Shown here: piece after piece, positions 25,794 to 33,428 of the stretch
How positions within the stretch are numbered: the first letter of the stretch is position 1
How the letters are laid out: every line of letters begins with the position of its first letter
Assembly: GCF_001402915.1 (NCBI RefSeq)
Contig: NZ_CP012945.1
Coordinates: 248,001 to 312,000 of the forward strand
Reading direction: 5' to 3'
Length of the DNA stretch: 64,000 bases
DNA from: Devosia sp. A16
GTDB taxonomy: Bacteria > Pseudomonadota > Alphaproteobacteria > Rhizobiales > Devosiaceae
Program-made: the position numbers and the translations under genes
Notes under the pieces: model-generated
What the model was told of the DNA's origin: nothing
Databases searched by the model: none
What the model saw: the letters and a program-made list of their open reading frames with translations, nothing else

Positions 25794-26693
25794 ATGTCCC
25801 GCCCGTTCGCCGTCCTGCTGCTGCTCATCGCCACCGCCATCTGGGGTCTCGCCTTCGTCGCGCAGAAGGCGGCGATGGCGCATATGGGGCCGTTGACCTT
25901 CAGCGGCACGCGCTTCCTGCTGGGCGGCGTGGCGCTGCTGCCCTTCGCGCTCGTCGAGCTGCGACGCAAGGCGGTGCGCCCCAGCCAGTTCAGCCCGCGC
26001 CTCTGGCTGCAGATCGCCGTGCTGTGCACCGCGTTTTTCGCCGGCTCGATCCTGCAGCAATACGGTCTCGCCCAGACCAGCGTCACCAATTCCGGCTTCC
26101 TCACCGCACTTTACGTGCTGTTCGTGCCGCTGATCGCCTTCGCGGTGATCCGGGCGAAACCACACCCGATCATCTATCTGGGCGCGCCGCTGGCGCTGGT
26201 CGGCATTTTCTACCTCAATGGCGGACGGCTCGAGGCCTTCAACTTCGGCGACATGCTGGTGGTGACGAGCGCCCTGTTCTGGGGCGGCCACGTCTTCATG
26301 CTCGGCCTGCTGAGCCGCCAGACCGGCCTGCCGGTGGTGCTCTCGGCCATCACCTTCATCAGCGTCGGCCTTGTCTGCCTGGTGCTTGCCTTCGGCTTCG
26401 AGGTCCCCGATGTCGCCGACATCGCTGCCGGTTGGGTGCAGATCCTCTATGTCGGACTGATGTCGACTGCACTCGCCTTCACCCTGCAGGCGATCGCGCA
26501 GCAGCACGTGCCGGCGGCCAATGCGGCGATCGTACTCTCCGCCGAAAGCCTGTTCGCGGCGCTCGGCGGCGCGCTGCTACTGGGCGAGCGTCTGCCCGCC
26601 GTCGGCTATGCCGGCGCGGCGCTGATCTTTTTCGCCATCATCCTGGTGGAAGCGGTCCCGGCGCTGCGCCAGCGCCGGGGCGCAGCCGCATAG
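25794..26693 (+). CDS. EamA-family (DMT) transporter
   Basis: 299 residues with ten hydrophobic helices in two EamA repeats. The opening FAVLLLLIATAIWGLAFVAQKAAM with W-G-x-x-F is the family hallmark. A second repeat begins LVVTSALFWGGHVFMLGLLS. The loop RAKPHPIIYLGAPLALVG and the end GERLPAVGYAGAALIFFAIIL are typical of YdcZ/RhaT-type permeases. It is divergent from the SnoaL-like gene and convergent with the DUF2147 gene. Substrate unknown. Confidence 0.85.
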   Translation: MSRPFAVLLLLIATAIWGLAFVAQKAAMAHMGPLTFSGTRFLLGGVALLPFALVELRRKAVRPSQFSPRLWLQIAVLCTAFFAGSILQQYGLAQTSVTNSGFLTALYVLFVPLIAFAVIRAKPHPIIYLGAPLALVGIFYLNGGRLEAFNFGDMLVVTSALFWGGHVFMLGLLSRQTGLPVVLSAITFISVGLVCLVLAFGFEVPDVADIAAGWVQILYVGLMSTALAFTLQAIAQQHVPAANAAIVLSAESLFAALGGALLLGERLPAVGYAGAALIFFAIILVEAVPALRQRRGAAA

Positions 26694-26696
26694 GGT

Positions 26697-27092
26697 CTAC
26701 TGCACGCGGGTCAGGGTGATCTCGCGGCAGACCACGACATAGGCGCAGGCCTTGACGTTCATGGTGTTGGCACCCTTGAGCGTCAACGTCGCGTCTCCGG
26801 TCTGGCCGAACAGGGTGAGCTTGCCCTTCCAGCGCCCTGCTCCACTCGGCTTCGCCTTATCGATCAGGTAGGTGTCGAGATAGGGCCGGTTCTTGTCGGT
26901 ATCCATCTTGCCGCGCAGCGCCACGACCTTGATGCAGAGCTGGGCATTGTCTTTGCCGCACATGCTCATCTCGTAGTCGGAGTTCTGGTCCGGCCGCCAC
27001 ATGCCGGTCACATCGACGCCCTGCGCCAGGCTCGGCGCGGCCATCGCCGCCGTCATCGCCAAACCCAATCCAGCCTTCCAGAAGGTCTTCAT
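26697..27092 (-). CDS. DUF2147-family exported protein
   Basis: 131 residues with a signal peptide (KAGLGLAMTAAMAAPSLAQG). The mature part begins GVDVTGMWRPDQNSDYEMSMCG and shows the DUF2147 layout: a lipocalin-like beta structure with ALRGKMDTDKN, WKGKLTLFGQTGD, VKACAYVVVCREITLTRV. Members are periplasmic and of unknown function. The frame is open upstream through the tdk region, but the ATG at 27092 starts the signal peptide. It is convergent with EamA (3-base gap). Confidence 0.82.
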   Translation of the reverse strand: MKTFWKAGLGLAMTAAMAAPSLAQGVDVTGMWRPDQNSDYEMSMCGKDNAQLCIKVVALRGKMDTDKNRPYLDTYLIDKAKPSGAGRWKGKLTLFGQTGDATLTLKGANTMNVKACAYVVVCREITLTRVQ

Positions 27093-27237
27093 TAGCCTCT
27101 CCAGCAGCCCTGCCCGCAGCACTCCGCTACGGCGCGATAATGTCGCCAATATGAAACCGGTCGTCATCTGCTTGTCACGTGTCCTCAATAGCTTGCGGGT
27201 GTTCCGGGGCGCTATCCCCATTGCCCCCGGCCTAGAC

Positions 27238-27366
27238 CCGGCTGCACCCGCCAGTATGGCAGCCGGACGCCTGTTATGAGCAGGGCATCGCCGACAACAC
27301 GAATGTCCTGCGCCGAGCCCCAATCGGCATTCTGATCGGCCGCCCCCGCCAGGCGGCCGATTTTTT
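27238..27366 (+). ncRNA. Candidate small RNA ending in an orphan terminator
   Basis: A strong terminator (ATCGGCCGCC 27335-27344 with GGCGGCCGAT 27352-27361, then six T) lies on the plus strand with no plus-strand protein gene before it in this 330-base gap. Upstream are the hairpin arms CGGCTGC / GGCAGCCG (about 27238-27270) and a CCTG/CAGG hairpin. It may be a small RNA or the leader of tdk. No promoter is evident. Confidence 0.35.
27335..27366 (+). terminator. Rho-independent terminator before tdk
   Basis: A 10-bp stem with a 7-base loop and a six-T tail, 57 bases upstream of the tdk start. It belongs to the candidate RNA at 27238 or acts as a tdk attenuator. Confidence 0.75.
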
Positions 27367-27422
27367 GTTGAGAGCAGCCGATTGATCTCGCCGCCGCTCT
27401 CCGCCTGCGGCATGAACGGCGC

Positions 27423-28022
27423 ATGGCCAAGCTCTACTTCTCCTATTCGGCGATGAACGCCGGCAAGTCGACCCTGCTGCTGCAGGCCTCGTACAACTAT
27501 GTCGAGCGCGGCATGCGCACCCTGCTGTTCACCTCCTCGCTCTATGCCGAGGGCGATGTCGGCCGCATCACCTCTCGGCTCGGCATCTCCGCCGATGCCG
27601 AGATGTTCGACGGCGAGGACGACCTGTTCCAGCGCGTCAACGATCACATCCAGGAATCCAAGGTCGATTGCGTCTTCGTCGACGAGGCGCAGTTCCTCAC
27701 CGCCGACCAGGTGTGGCAGCTCGCCCGCGTCGCCGACCGGCTCGACGTGCCGGTAATGTGCTATGGCCTGAGGACCGATTTCCAGGGCAAGCTCTTCCCG
27801 GGCTCGTCCGAGCTGCTGGCCGTGGCCGACGAGTTGCGCGAAGTGCGCACCATCTGCTTCTGCGGCCGCAAGGCCACCATGGTGGTGCGCCGCGACACCG
27901 AAGGCGGCGCCCTCACCGAGGGCAACCAGGTATCGATCGAGAAATCGGTCTATGTCTCGCTCTGCCGCCGTCACTGGGAAGAAGAGATCGGCCGCTGGCC
28001 GCCGAAAGGACCTCGCGCATGA
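27423..28022 (+). CDS. tdk: Thymidine kinase
   Basis: A 199-residue type II thymidine kinase for pyrimidine salvage, phosphorylating thymidine with ATP. The P-loop SAMNAGKST is at residues 9-17. The Walker B-type DEAQFL is near residue 87. The lasso and zinc site is in FCGRKATMVVRR, with a second Cys in SLCRRHW at the C-terminus. Family length is 190-200 residues. The stop overlaps the next start by four bases (ATGA), so it is cotranscribed with the thioesterase. Confidence 0.94.
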   Translation: MAKLYFSYSAMNAGKSTLLLQASYNYVERGMRTLLFTSSLYAEGDVGRITSRLGISADAEMFDGEDDLFQRVNDHIQESKVDCVFVDEAQFLTADQVWQLARVADRLDVPVMCYGLRTDFQGKLFPGSSELLAVADELREVRTICFCGRKATMVVRRDTEGGALTEGNQVSIEKSVYVSLCRRHWEEEIGRWPPKGPRA

Positions 28023-28411
28023 CCACCGAAACCTCCAGCGCCGAGCCCAAAGGCGCCCTCACCATTCGCACGCTCGCCATGCCGGCCGACACCAATCCGG
28101 CGGGCGACATCTTTGGCGGCTGGGTGCTGAGCCAGATGGATATTGCCGGCTCGATCTGCGCGGTCGAGCGCGTGCTGGGCCGCGTCGCCACCGTCGCCGT
28201 CGAGGCGATGACGTTCATCGCTCCGGTCAAGGTCGGCGACGTGCTGTGCGTCTACACCTCGATCGAGCGGGTCGGGAACACCTCGATCACCATTGCCATG
28301 GAGGCCTGGGCCCGCCGCAATCGCCTCGCCGATCGGGTGAAGGTCACCGAGGGCCGCTTCGTCTACGTGGCGCTCGACGAGCATGGGCAAAAGCGCATCA
28401 TACCGCGCTGA
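28019..28411 (+). CDS. Acyl-CoA thioesterase, YciA type
   Basis: A 130-residue single hotdog domain. The core LAMPADTNPAGDIFGGWVLSQMDIAGSI carries the catalytic Asn/Asp region of the YciA/acyl-CoA hydrolase group; VAVEAMTFIAPVKVGDVL is the central helix and strand. It hydrolyses acyl-CoA esters in the cytoplasm. It overlaps tdk by four bases, indicating translational coupling with a functionally unrelated gene. Confidence 0.88.
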   Translation: MTTETSSAEPKGALTIRTLAMPADTNPAGDIFGGWVLSQMDIAGSICAVERVLGRVATVAVEAMTFIAPVKVGDVLCVYTSIERVGNTSITIAMEAWARRNRLADRVKVTEGRFVYVALDEHGQKRIIPR

Positions 28412-28577
28412 ATCCCCTCGCCCGGCTGAGCGATCGGTTCAGCCGCCGTTCAGGCCGGCAGGCGCATCTGTCTGCTCCATCACGTCCCGGGCTGGGTGGC
28501 CTCTTCCCGGGACGTCGGGGAGGCGCTGCGCGAAACCTCGCGCGGCGCCTTTCGCCGTTTTGGCGCCACACGCTCGA

Positions 28578-28655
28578 TGCCCACCTCCCCCTCGACGGGG
28601 GACGCAAGCGGACCTTGGGAGCGTCAGCGACCTGGCGTAGCTCGGTGGGGTGCGA
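28578..28655 (+). repeat. Class C repeat
   Basis: ACCTCCCCCTCGACGGGGGA followed by GGGAGCGTCAGCGACCTGG and CTCGGTGGGG. The same arrangement is found at 37279 and 37581. It is the only distinct structure in the gap 28412-28779. Confidence 0.7.
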
Positions 28656-28779
28656 GCGCGGCTCGATGCCTCGGCCGGACCGCGCTGAGAACTTTCCCCA
28701 CCCTGTTGCCGCGACGCCCTTCCAACCGTCATGCACCGGCGCTAGGCTCCGATCGATTACCTGGTACGGGGCATTTTCG

Positions 28780-29349
28780 ATGAAGCAGTTGCTTGCCTGC
28801 CTGTCTGCACTGGCGATGCTCGCCTTTGGGGCCGTCGCCGCCACCGCGGCTCCGGTGGGAACGCCGGCCTGGTCGGTGCATCCCCTGGTGCTCTACGAAG
28901 GGCCGGGCAAGGCCTATGACGTCACCGGCGAAATCGACGCCGCGGTGCGCATCTATGTCGACCGCTGCTCCAAGCAATGGTGCCACGTCCGCAGCGGCCG
29001 CCAGGCCGGCTGGGCCAAGCTCTACGATATCGCCTTCGGCAAGGTGCTCCGCCATCCCTGGCAGCTCGCCCCCATCCCCTACAAGTGGGGCGGCCCCGGC
29101 ATGGTCTGCCTGTACGAAGGCCACAACTTCACCGGCGGCTCGTTCTGCGCCAAGGCCGGCGCCAGCGTGCGCGATTTCCTGCTGCTCGACGCCGACAACC
29201 GCTATTCGTCGGTGCGCATCGAAGGCAACGTCTCGGTCGACCTGTGCCGCGATCGCGACTTCCACAGCTATTGCGAGCGCGTCAACGACAGCCAGCGGGC
29301 ACTCAACGGCTTTCTCGACAACAATGTGAGCTCGATGCGGGTCTATTGA
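28780..29349 (+). CDS. Secreted SH3b plus beta/gamma-crystallin-like protein
   Basis: 189 residues with a signal peptide (LLACLSALAMLAFGAVAATAA). An SH3b-like domain follows (LYEGPGKAYDVTGEI to WCHVRSGRQAGWAKLYDI, about residues 35-85). Then comes a crystallin-type Greek-key region, MVCLYEGHNFTGGSFCAKAGASVRDF to NNVSSMRVY, with the YEx-x-F-x-G motif of beta/gamma-crystallins. Six or more Cys suggest disulfides in the periplasm or outside. It is probably a cell-wall or envelope protein and has the same two-domain order as the next gene. Confidence 0.75.
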   Translation: MKQLLACLSALAMLAFGAVAATAAPVGTPAWSVHPLVLYEGPGKAYDVTGEIDAAVRIYVDRCSKQWCHVRSGRQAGWAKLYDIAFGKVLRHPWQLAPIPYKWGGPGMVCLYEGHNFTGGSFCAKAGASVRDFLLLDADNRYSSVRIEGNVSVDLCRDRDFHSYCERVNDSQRALNGFLDNNVSSMRVY

Positions 29350-29402
29350 CCGCCGCGCGGTCGTCGCACGTACACCGACCATTCATCATAGCTCAACTGC
29401 GC

Positions 29403-29434
29403 ACGCCGCCCTCACCGGGCGGCGTTGCATTTTC
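29403..29434 (+). terminator. Terminator after the first SH3b/crystallin gene
   Basis: ACGCCGCCC (29403-29411) pairs with GGGCGGCGT (29417-29425), followed by TGCATTTTC. Confidence 0.7.
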
Positions 29435-29542
29435 AGCATAATCGAAACGGCCGCATGGAACTGCATTGCAGCGCAGCCGTTTCGGCTCTGCGGCGAAAAC
29501 CGACCCGAAAAAACCCGTAGCGTCACAAAGAGAGGATTTCCC

Positions 29543-30205
29543 ATGAACCCCATCAAACTGGCTGGAGCCGCCGCCGTCCTGGTCGGCTCGCTGTTCGTGG
29601 CCAATGCGGCCAGCGCGGCGGTAGCCACCAGCACGGTCAATGTCCGCGCCGCGCCGGTCAATGGCGCCGTCGTCGACGTGCTCCGCGCCGGCCAGGAGGT
29701 CGAGATCGACCGCTGCACCGGCGGCTGGTGCTACGTAATCAAGCCCGGTCCGGATGGCTGGGTTTCGGCCAACTATCTTTCCGACGACGATTCCGGCGAC
29801 GTCGACACCCGCGTCATCGTTCCCGACCGGCCCGGTCCGGTGCGCCCCACTCCCGGCCGTCCCGACGTCGACGTGAGCATCGGCTTCAACGTCCCCGGCT
29901 TCAGCTTCCAGATCGGTTCGGGCGGCTTCGACATCCGGCCCGGTCGTCCGGGCGGCAACCGCGATCGCGTCTGCTTCTACGAGGACACCAACTTCCGCGG
30001 CGACAGCTTCTGCGCCCGTCCGGGTGAGCGCCTGGCCCGCCTCGGCCGCTGGGACGATACGATCCGCTCGATCGAAGTGCGCGGCGATGCACAGGCCCTG
30101 GTCTGCGAGCGCGCCAACTTCAACGGCCGCTGCATCGTGATCTCGCGCAGCGTCGGAAACCTGCGCGGCGCCAACGACAACATCAGCTCGATCCGCGTCC
30201 GCTAA
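29543..30205 (+). CDS. Secreted SH3b plus beta/gamma-crystallin-like protein
   Basis: 220 residues. Signal peptide AAAVLVGSLFVANAASA; SH3b domain from STVNVRAAPVNGAVVDVL to GWCYVIKPGPDGWVSANYL (about residues 30-82); a Pro/Asp-rich linker (PGPVRPTPGRPDVDV); then a crystallin-like region from VCFYEDTNFRGDSFC to NDNISSIRVR. SH3b domains bind peptidoglycan peptides, and crystallin domains often bind calcium. It is paralogous to the preceding gene. Its own terminator follows. Envelope location is inferred from the signal. Confidence 0.8.
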   Translation: MNPIKLAGAAAVLVGSLFVANAASAAVATSTVNVRAAPVNGAVVDVLRAGQEVEIDRCTGGWCYVIKPGPDGWVSANYLSDDDSGDVDTRVIVPDRPGPVRPTPGRPDVDVSIGFNVPGFSFQIGSGGFDIRPGRPGGNRDRVCFYEDTNFRGDSFCARPGERLARLGRWDDTIRSIEVRGDAQALVCERANFNGRCIVISRSVGNLRGANDNISSIRVR

Positions 30206-30225
30206 CCGGACCGGTCGAACTTCCG

Positions 30226-30262
30226 AACGCCGCCTCGGGACATCCCGGGGCGGCGTTTGGTT
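30226..30262 (+). terminator. Terminator of the second SH3b/crystallin gene
   Basis: AACGCCGCC-T-CGGG (30226-30239) pairs with CCCG-G-GGCGGCGTT (30244-30257), followed by TGGTTT. The rest of the gap to 30631 holds no gene, only the arsR promoter region at its end. Confidence 0.75.
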
Positions 30263-30571
30263 TATGAACGGTTTCTGCAACCGGCATTCAGCCGCTTGTC
30301 AGCCGCACTGTGCTCCACTGTCACCACGCTGCGGAAGCAGCACTGAGGGGGCGTTCTCAGGTCATTTCACCCATCGAGCTGCGACGCTCGATACCGCGTG
30401 AGGCGGGGCGCCTCCCCTCCCTCACCACGCGGACCCGGCCCGCCGCAACTCGAGCCGGGTCCGCGACCCGCCCTGCCCCGCTCGGGCACCCAAAATCGCA
30501 ACATCTCGGTTACAGCTCCGTGAGGGGTTACCCGGCGCGCGCTCTCCGCCGCATCAGCCGGCTCCCGGCGC

Positions 30572-30628
30572 TTGACAGCCTGGCGATCGACGCCTAATCA
30601 ACATATGTGTTGATCAACATGGATGTTG
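30572..30628 (+). promoter_or_regulatory. Promoter and twin operator of arsR module 1
   Basis: TTGACA (30572-30577) and TAATCA (30595-30600) with a 17-base spacer form a near-consensus promoter. Two identical palindromes CAACA-N4-TGTTG follow at 30599-30612 and 30615-30628, overlapping the -10 and the expected start site near 30607. This fits negative autoregulation by the ArsR protein encoded next. Confidence 0.8.
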
Positions 30629-30631
30629 AAT

Positions 30632-30982
30632 ATGCAGACCGCCGACCCCCTCAGCGCCACGCTCTCGGCCCTGGCCGATCCGACGCGCCGCGCCCTGCTG
30701 GCCCGGCTCAGCGAAGGCGAGGCGACGGTCAACGAACTGGCCGAACCCTTCGACATCACCCTGCAGGCGGTCTCGCGCCACCTCAAGGTGCTCGAGGCGG
30801 CCGGACTGATCAGCCGCGGCCGTGAGGCGCAGTGGCGCCCCTGCCGGCTCGAAACCGCGCCGCTGCAGCAGGTCGATGGCTGGCTGGCCCGTTACCGCGT
30901 GTTCTGGGAGGGCAGCTTCGACAAGATGGGCGCCTATCTCGCCGAAATCACCAAAGGGGACGACAATGGCCGCAAGAACTGA
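30632..30982 (+). CDS. ArsR-family transcriptional repressor
   Basis: 116 residues from ATG 30632 (an in-frame ATG at 30623 would overlap the operator). The winged helix-turn-helix reads LSALADPTRRALLARLSEGEATVNELAEPFDITLQAVSRHLKVLEAAGLI; PTRRALL and SRHLKVL are ArsR hallmarks. No CxC metal motif is present, so it is of the non-metal group that pairs with SRPBCC proteins. Its 3' end overlaps the SRPBCC gene by 17 bases. Confidence 0.88.
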   Translation: MQTADPLSATLSALADPTRRALLARLSEGEATVNELAEPFDITLQAVSRHLKVLEAAGLISRGREAQWRPCRLETAPLQQVDGWLARYRVFWEGSFDKMGAYLAEITKGDDNGRKN

Positions 30983-31484
30983 TGGCCGCCTTCAGCCGGG
31001 TCCCGACCCGCTGAAGCTGCGCGACGACGAGCTGTTCATCACCCGCAGCTTCGATGCGCCGCTCGCCATCGTCTGGCGCATGTGGCAGGACCCCGAGCAC
31101 ATGATCCGCTGGTGGGGCCCCGAAGGTTTCACCGTCACCGACCTCAGCTCGGACTTCCGCCCCGGCGGCGCCTGGCGGGTCGGCATGACCTCCGCGACAT
31201 ATCCCAAGAGCTGGTCGAGTGGGAGCTACCTCGAGATCGAACCGCACAAGCGCATCGTCCTCAGCTTTGCCTGGGACGAGGGCGCCGGCGACACCCTGCC
31301 CACCACCATCACCGTGCAGTTCGAAGAGCGCGCCGGACGCACCACCCAGCATTTCCACCAGGCGCCGTTCAGCTCGGTCGCCTCGCGCGACAGCCATGTC
31401 GGCGGCTGGAACTCGCTGTTCAACAAGGAAGAGCAATACGCGGCGGCTTTGGCCAAGGGCGTGCAGTTGCCGCAGTTGACCTGA
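30966..31484 (+). CDS. SRPBCC (AHSA1-like) protein
   Basis: A 172-residue START/Bet v1-like ligand-binding fold of the AHSA1 type. The pattern FITRSFDAPLAIVWRMWQDPEHMIRWWGPEGF at the N-terminus and GGWNSLFNKEEQYAAAL at the C-terminal helix are typical. Members bind hydrophobic ligands; their role with ArsR partners is unproven. The start lies inside the arsR 3' end, so translation is probably coupled. The pair is repeated in organisation at 34972-35777. Confidence 0.85.
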   Translation: MAARTDGRLQPGPDPLKLRDDELFITRSFDAPLAIVWRMWQDPEHMIRWWGPEGFTVTDLSSDFRPGGAWRVGMTSATYPKSWSSGSYLEIEPHKRIVLSFAWDEGAGDTLPTTITVQFEERAGRTTQHFHQAPFSSVASRDSHVGGWNSLFNKEEQYAAALAKGVQLPQLT

Positions 31485-31504
31485 CTCACATCAGCCTCCG
31501 GTGC

Positions 31505-31560
31505 ATGTTGCCCCCGACCCCTGTCCCCTCCCCGCAACGGGGGAGGGAGCTCCTCACACA
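31505..31560 (+). repeat. Palindromic repeat after the SRPBCC gene
   Basis: CCCCTGTCCCCTCCCCGCAA and CGGGGGAGGGAGCTCCTCAC form a hairpin of the same type as at 8472. Confidence 0.6.
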
Positions 31561-31703
31561 ATCATCAAGGCGCAGCTAAGTCCTTGGTTTTCGCAAGCGA
31601 TGGGGTCGCCGCAGCCTCCGGGCTCGCTTGCAGCGGAGGCCGGGGCTGGCCACTCGTTGCCTCCTTCGTGCTAGCCTCCGCCTGCAACTCACGGAGCCCT
31701 CTC

Positions 31704-32132
31704 ATTCCCGACTCCCTCCATATCGGCGGCGCCGTGCATCTCCCTCTGTCGGAGATCTCGATCGACTATATCCGCAGCCCCGGCCCGGGCGGGCAGAACG
31801 TCAACAAGGTGTCGAGCGCCGCTCAGCTGCGCTTCGACCTGCTGGGATCCCCGTCGCTGCCCGAACCGGTCAAGCAGCGCGCCGCCGCCCTCGCCGGCAG
31901 CCGGCTGACCACCGAGGGCGTCATCGTCATCACCGCCAATCGCCTGCGCAGCCAGCCACTCAACCGCGACGATGCCATCGACCGCCTGGTCGCCATGCTG
32001 CGCGAAGCGCTGGTGCCGCCGAAACCGCGCCGCCCGACCCGCCCGACGCTCGGCTCCAAACAGCGCCGCCTCGACGGCAAGAGCCAGCGCGGCGCCACCA
32101 AGAAGCTCCGCAGTTCGAAAAACTGGGACTGA
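31704..32132 (+). CDS. arfB: Ribosome-rescue peptidyl-tRNA hydrolase ArfB
   Basis: A class-I release-factor-like protein that frees stalled ribosomes by hydrolysing peptidyl-tRNA. The GGQ motif is in RSPGPGGQNVNKVSSAAQLRFD, and the C-terminal basic tail (TLGSKQRRLDGKSQRGATKKLRSSKNW) inserts in the mRNA channel. No ATG or TTG fits. An ATT at 31704 with ACGGAG seven bases upstream gives 142 residues, matching the roughly 140 of E. coli ArfB. GTG 31734 would shorten it, and upstream ATG 31584 adds 40 non-family residues. Confidence 0.85.
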   Translation: MPDSLHIGGAVHLPLSEISIDYIRSPGPGGQNVNKVSSAAQLRFDLLGSPSLPEPVKQRAAALAGSRLTTEGVIVITANRLRSQPLNRDDAIDRLVAMLREALVPPKPRRPTRPTLGSKQRRLDGKSQRGATKKLRSSKNWD

Positions 32133-32216
32133 CCGCCAACTCAAAGGTAACGCAGCAGTTACGCTTTCGGCGACCCGAACCCGGCCACAGACAAGCCGCA
32201 ATTTGCAGTCCAATCT

Positions 32217-32233
32217 GGTTTGCATCACAAACC
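32217..32233. promoter_or_regulatory. Palindrome upstream of the membrane protein/HTH pair
   Basis: GGTTTG (32217-32222) and CAAACC (32228-32233) with a 5-base spacer lie 15 bases before the start codon. It is a plausible operator for the winged-helix regulator encoded second in the operon. Confidence 0.5.
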
Positions 32234-32247
32234 TGAGTCTGGGGCCT

Positions 32248-32856
32248 ATGCCGGATCTCGATAAAGCCCTCGCCGACATCGTCGAAATCAAGTCGCGCCT
32301 CGCTCAGTCGAGCCAGTTCCTCGGGCTCGGTCCGGCTGCTCTCGCCGCCTCCGGCGTGCTGGCCTTCGCCGTCGCGGCGGTGCAGTCGGTGCTGCCGGGC
32401 GCCGCCGAGCCGATGGCCTATTTCACCGGCTGGGTGCTCACCGCCATCGTTGCCGTCGGCCTGATCGGCGCCGAGATGCTGCGGCGCGCCCATCGCCACC
32501 ATGCCGGGCTGGCCGACCAGATGATCCGCGAGGCGGTGCTGAACTTCGTGCCGGCGGGTGTTGCCGGCGCGGCGCTGCTTGCCTTCTTCGCCCGCTTCGC
32601 GCCGGCACAGCTCTGGCTGGTTCCGGGGCTGTGGCTGATCCTCGTCAGCCTCGGCATCTTCGCCGCCGCCCGCTCCCTGCCCCGGGCCATCGCCCTGGCC
32701 GGCGCCTGGTACCTGCTCAGTGGCTTCACCGTGCTGCTGTCCGCCGACGGCGACCAAAGCCTCTCGCCCTGGCATATGGGCCTGCCCTTCGCCATCGGCC
32801 AGTTGCTCGTCGCGGCCATCGTCCATCGCGCCTCGGAGGCCCGCAATGTCCGCTGA
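32248..32856 (+). CDS. Integral membrane protein of unknown function
   Basis: 202 residues with about six hydrophobic helices (FLGLGPAALAASGVLAFAVAAV, WVLTAIVAVGLIGAEML, FVPAGVAGAALLAFFA and others). The conserved opening LDKALADIVEIKSRLAQSSQFLGLGP is shared with a family usually found beside a winged-helix regulator. The 3' end overlaps that regulator by 11 bases. No transport or enzymatic motif is seen. The pair probably senses and responds to membrane or small-molecule stress, by inference only. Confidence 0.65.
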   Translation: MPDLDKALADIVEIKSRLAQSSQFLGLGPAALAASGVLAFAVAAVQSVLPGAAEPMAYFTGWVLTAIVAVGLIGAEMLRRAHRHHAGLADQMIREAVLNFVPAGVAGAALLAFFARFAPAQLWLVPGLWLILVSLGIFAAARSLPRAIALAGAWYLLSGFTVLLSADGDQSLSPWHMGLPFAIGQLLVAAIVHRASEARNVR

Positions 32857-33208
32857 GTCCGACGCCCCCTTCGCCTATGACGGGCTCGACCGCGTCATCC
32901 ACGAAAAGGCCCGCCTCGGCATCCTCACCTCGCTGGCCGGCCGCCCCGACGGCCTCGCCTTCAACGATCTGCTGCGCCTTTGCGGCCTGACCCAGGGCAA
33001 TCTCAGCCGCCACCTGGCTGTGCTGCAGGAAGCCGGCCTGATCGACATCCACAAGGGCTATACCGGTAACCGTCCGCTGACCGAAATCCGCCTCACCGCC
33101 GCCGGCCGCCAGCGCTTCCTCGACTATTTGTCGGTGCTGGAACGCGTGGTGCGCGATGCCTCGGCCCGGGCGGAGCAGGTTGGGCCGGGCAAGGCGCAGC
33201 CCGCGTGA
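32846..33208 (+). CDS. Winged-helix transcriptional regulator (HTH_34-like)
   Basis: 120 residues. ILTSLAGRPDGLAFNDLLRLCGLTQGNLSRHLAVLQEAGLIDIHKGY is a winged helix of the ArsR/MarR-related HTH_34 group, and PLTEIRLTAAGRQRFLDYLSVLERVV closes the domain. It overlaps the membrane-protein gene, so both are made from one mRNA. It likely represses its own operon through the palindrome at 32217-32233. Confidence 0.8.
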   Translation: MSAESDAPFAYDGLDRVIHEKARLGILTSLAGRPDGLAFNDLLRLCGLTQGNLSRHLAVLQEAGLIDIHKGYTGNRPLTEIRLTAAGRQRFLDYLSVLERVVRDASARAEQVGPGKAQPA

Positions 33209-33227
33209 TGGTGCTGACTGCAGCAGA

Positions 33228-33350
33228 CGACCCCCTCCCGGCCTCCCCCACGAGGGGGGAGGTGAAGAGTCGAGGCCCTGTCCTCCATCGTGCCAAGCGC
33301 ACTGGCGGAACACCTCCCCCTTTATGGGGGAGGCCGGGAGGGGGCCGTCT
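33228..33350. repeat. Inverted pair of class C repeats
   Basis: CCTCCCCCACGAGGGGGGAGG near 33241 and CACCTCCCCCTTTATGGGGG near 33312 face each other between the HTH_34 gene and the UppS-like gene. Confidence 0.65.
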
Positions 33351-33428
33351 CTCTCGGTTGACCACTTTTAACTCGTAACCAAAGACTGACCGATACCGAC
33401 CGGCCGCATCACATTCTCGAGGTTTACA

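Noticed and set aside
27238-27366. SRP (4.5S) RNA or other housekeeping RNA
   Set aside because: The conserved SRP tetraloop/internal-loop bases are not present; only an orphan terminator and hairpins remain.
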